The translations under genes and the position numbers were made by a program. This document shows, piece by piece, positions 40,773 to 41,588 of a stretch of 41,588 bases of DNA. Below the pieces are notes generated by a model. The model was not told the origin of the DNA. It saw only the letters and a list, made by a program, of their open reading frames with translations, and did not search any database. The DNA is from an uncultured Bacteroidaceae bacterium (GTDB lineage Bacteria; Bacteroidota; Bacteroidia; Bacteroidales; Bacteroidaceae): contig CAJGDP010000016.1 in the NCBI GenBank assembly GCA_904502235.1, positions 1 to 41,588 on the forward strand. The letters are read 5' to 3'. Positions within the stretch are counted from its first letter, which is position 1. The number at the start of each line of letters is the position of its first letter.

Positions 40773-41576
40773 TTATTCAAATTTCACCATATGCGCTAAT
40801 AGAACGAAATAGTCATTTGACCAAATATCCAATTCTTTCGGATTGCGAATAAATGGTAATACATCATCTTTTACTTGCTTTATATCAGCAGTAGAGAGGC
40901 GTTCCTTCAGTTTTTCTTTGAATAAATCCGGAGTGATCTCTTGGTTGTTGAGCTGCTTGCATCTTTCTGCCAAGTGTGTAAAATCAAGTGGTATATTATG
41001 GCGCACATACCACTCAAAGTCGTACCAGTCGCGTCCCTTGACTCTGTTCTTCCATGCACGATATACCAAGGCGTGCATCTTACCTGCAAACAAATCTGGC
41101 AGAGTAAAGCAACGAGTCATAAATGAATGCGGTTGTAACAGCAGCTTCTGTTCTGTCTTAAAATTCAGTGGAGGACAAGTGTCAACCTCTATCTTGATTT
41201 TTATAGACTTCTCTGTTTGAAACATAACATCATAGACATCTGTATTGTCCTTTAGAAAGGCAGACTCAACCTTGCCGAAGTTCTTCTTGTCCTTCTTCTT
41301 GATCTCAACTTCACAGCCTACCAATGCAAATGCATCTACTATGGGTTGGAAATATTTGCTGAAATCAAATGCTTCATCCTGTGTGAGCAGAGAAAAATCC
41401 ATATCTTCACTGAAGCGTTGCAATCCGTGAAAGATTCTCAGACATGTACCGCCATAGAATGCTGCAGATTCAAAGAATCCACCACTATACAAACCTGCAA
41501 GAATCACCTGTTGGATTACTTCAAATATGGCATTTCGCTTGTTTTGCTCTGTCGTCAGATCGTAGCGTGACAACAT
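40773..41576 (-). CDS. AbiEii/AbiGii-type nucleotidyltransferase toxin
   Basis: A 267-residue member of the AbiEii toxin family (DNA polymerase beta-like nucleotidyltransferase fold). The GGTCLRI motif is at 42-48, the metal-binding D58 and D60 lie in FSEDMDFSL (55-63), K166 in FAGKMHALVYR, and KGRDWYDFEWY at about 180-190. In type IV abortive-infection systems this toxin works with the AbiEi transcriptional antitoxin, whose gene usually lies just upstream and often overlaps. Here the upstream side is cut by the window end. A frame stopping at 41555-41557 is open at the edge and could be its end. Without the partner, an active toxin-antitoxin pair is probable but not shown. Confidence 0.88.
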   Translation of the reverse strand: MLSRYDLTTEQNKRNAIFEVIQQVILAGLYSGGFFESAAFYGGTCLRIFHGLQRFSEDMDFSLLTQDEAFDFSKYFQPIVDAFALVGCEVEIKKKDKKNFGKVESAFLKDNTDVYDVMFQTEKSIKIKIEVDTCPPLNFKTEQKLLLQPHSFMTRCFTLPDLFAGKMHALVYRAWKNRVKGRDWYDFEWYVRHNIPLDFTHLAERCKQLNNQEITPDLFKEKLKERLSTADIKQVKDDVLPFIRNPKELDIWSNDYFVLLAHMVKFE

Positions 41577-41588
41577 GCTGTCGTAAAT

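Overview
The window looks like a chromosomal segment of an order Bacteroidales bacterium (Bacteroidota), close to the Bacteroides/Prevotella group. Three things point there. Many intergenic regions carry the Bacteroidota promoter (a TTTG or TTG near -33, then TAnnTTTG near -7), and strong Shine-Dalgarno sites are rare. The gene content is typical: a TamA-like lipoprotein with TamB, DUF2520 beside a KDO-8-P phosphatase, a lipoprotein cyclophilin, LrgAB, and secreted proteins with Por/T9SS-like C-terminal sorting domains. Most of the DNA is of moderate GC. About 36.3-40.7 kb is clearly more AT-rich and looks acquired.

Layout. 0-3 kb (minus): the start of pgk (cut by the window edge), nth, a histidine phosphatase and pheS. 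3-6.7 kb (plus): a RelA/SpoT homologue whose synthetase motifs are degraded, in one operon with two small secreted proteins, the second a transglutaminase-like/LRR protein. 6.7-9.5 kb: rnz, a DUF1295 membrane protein and a DMT exporter. 9.5-12 kb: a stand-alone HsdR-N-like protein divergent from holA, followed by a PD-(D/E)XK nuclease. 12-14.4 kb: htpG and a leader region with a palindrome and an orphan plus-strand terminator. 14.4-16 kb: a secreted repeat protein and a Fib_succ_major (FISUMP) protein whose 3' end resembles the variable region of a diversity-generating retroelement. 16-20.4 kb: an AspT/YidE-type transporter and clpC. 20.5-23.3 kb: nitroreductase, DUF2520 and kdsC-type genes, convergent with a sugar nucleotidyltransferase. 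23.4-30.4 kb: tamA-like and tamB. 30.6-34 kb: a lipoprotein cyclophilin, an M16 peptidase, an RluA-type pseudouridine synthase and a TetR regulator with a palindromic operator in its own promoter. 34.2-34.4 kb: convergent initiator tRNA-fMet and tRNA-Lys(CTT) with back-to-back terminators. 34.6-36.1 kb: lrgA, lrgB and a HAD phosphatase. 36.3-40.6 kb: a truncated sigma-70 region 2 protein, then a coupled AT-rich operon of flippase, FrhB-like Fe-S protein and polysaccharide pyruvyl transferase. 40.8-41.6 kb: an AbiEii-type nucleotidyltransferase toxin at the edge.

How the genes relate. Most of the window is housekeeping (translation, proteostasis, DNA polymerase loading, outer-membrane assembly). 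The accessory signals are the two clusters of small secreted proteins that share a 49-residue module, the candidate hypervariable FISUMP protein, the mini polysaccharide operon with a hexanucleotide repeat inside a coding sequence, and the AbiE-type toxin. No CRISPR array, insertion sequence, phage gene or reverse transcriptase was seen. No gene-free stretch exceeds about 300 bases.
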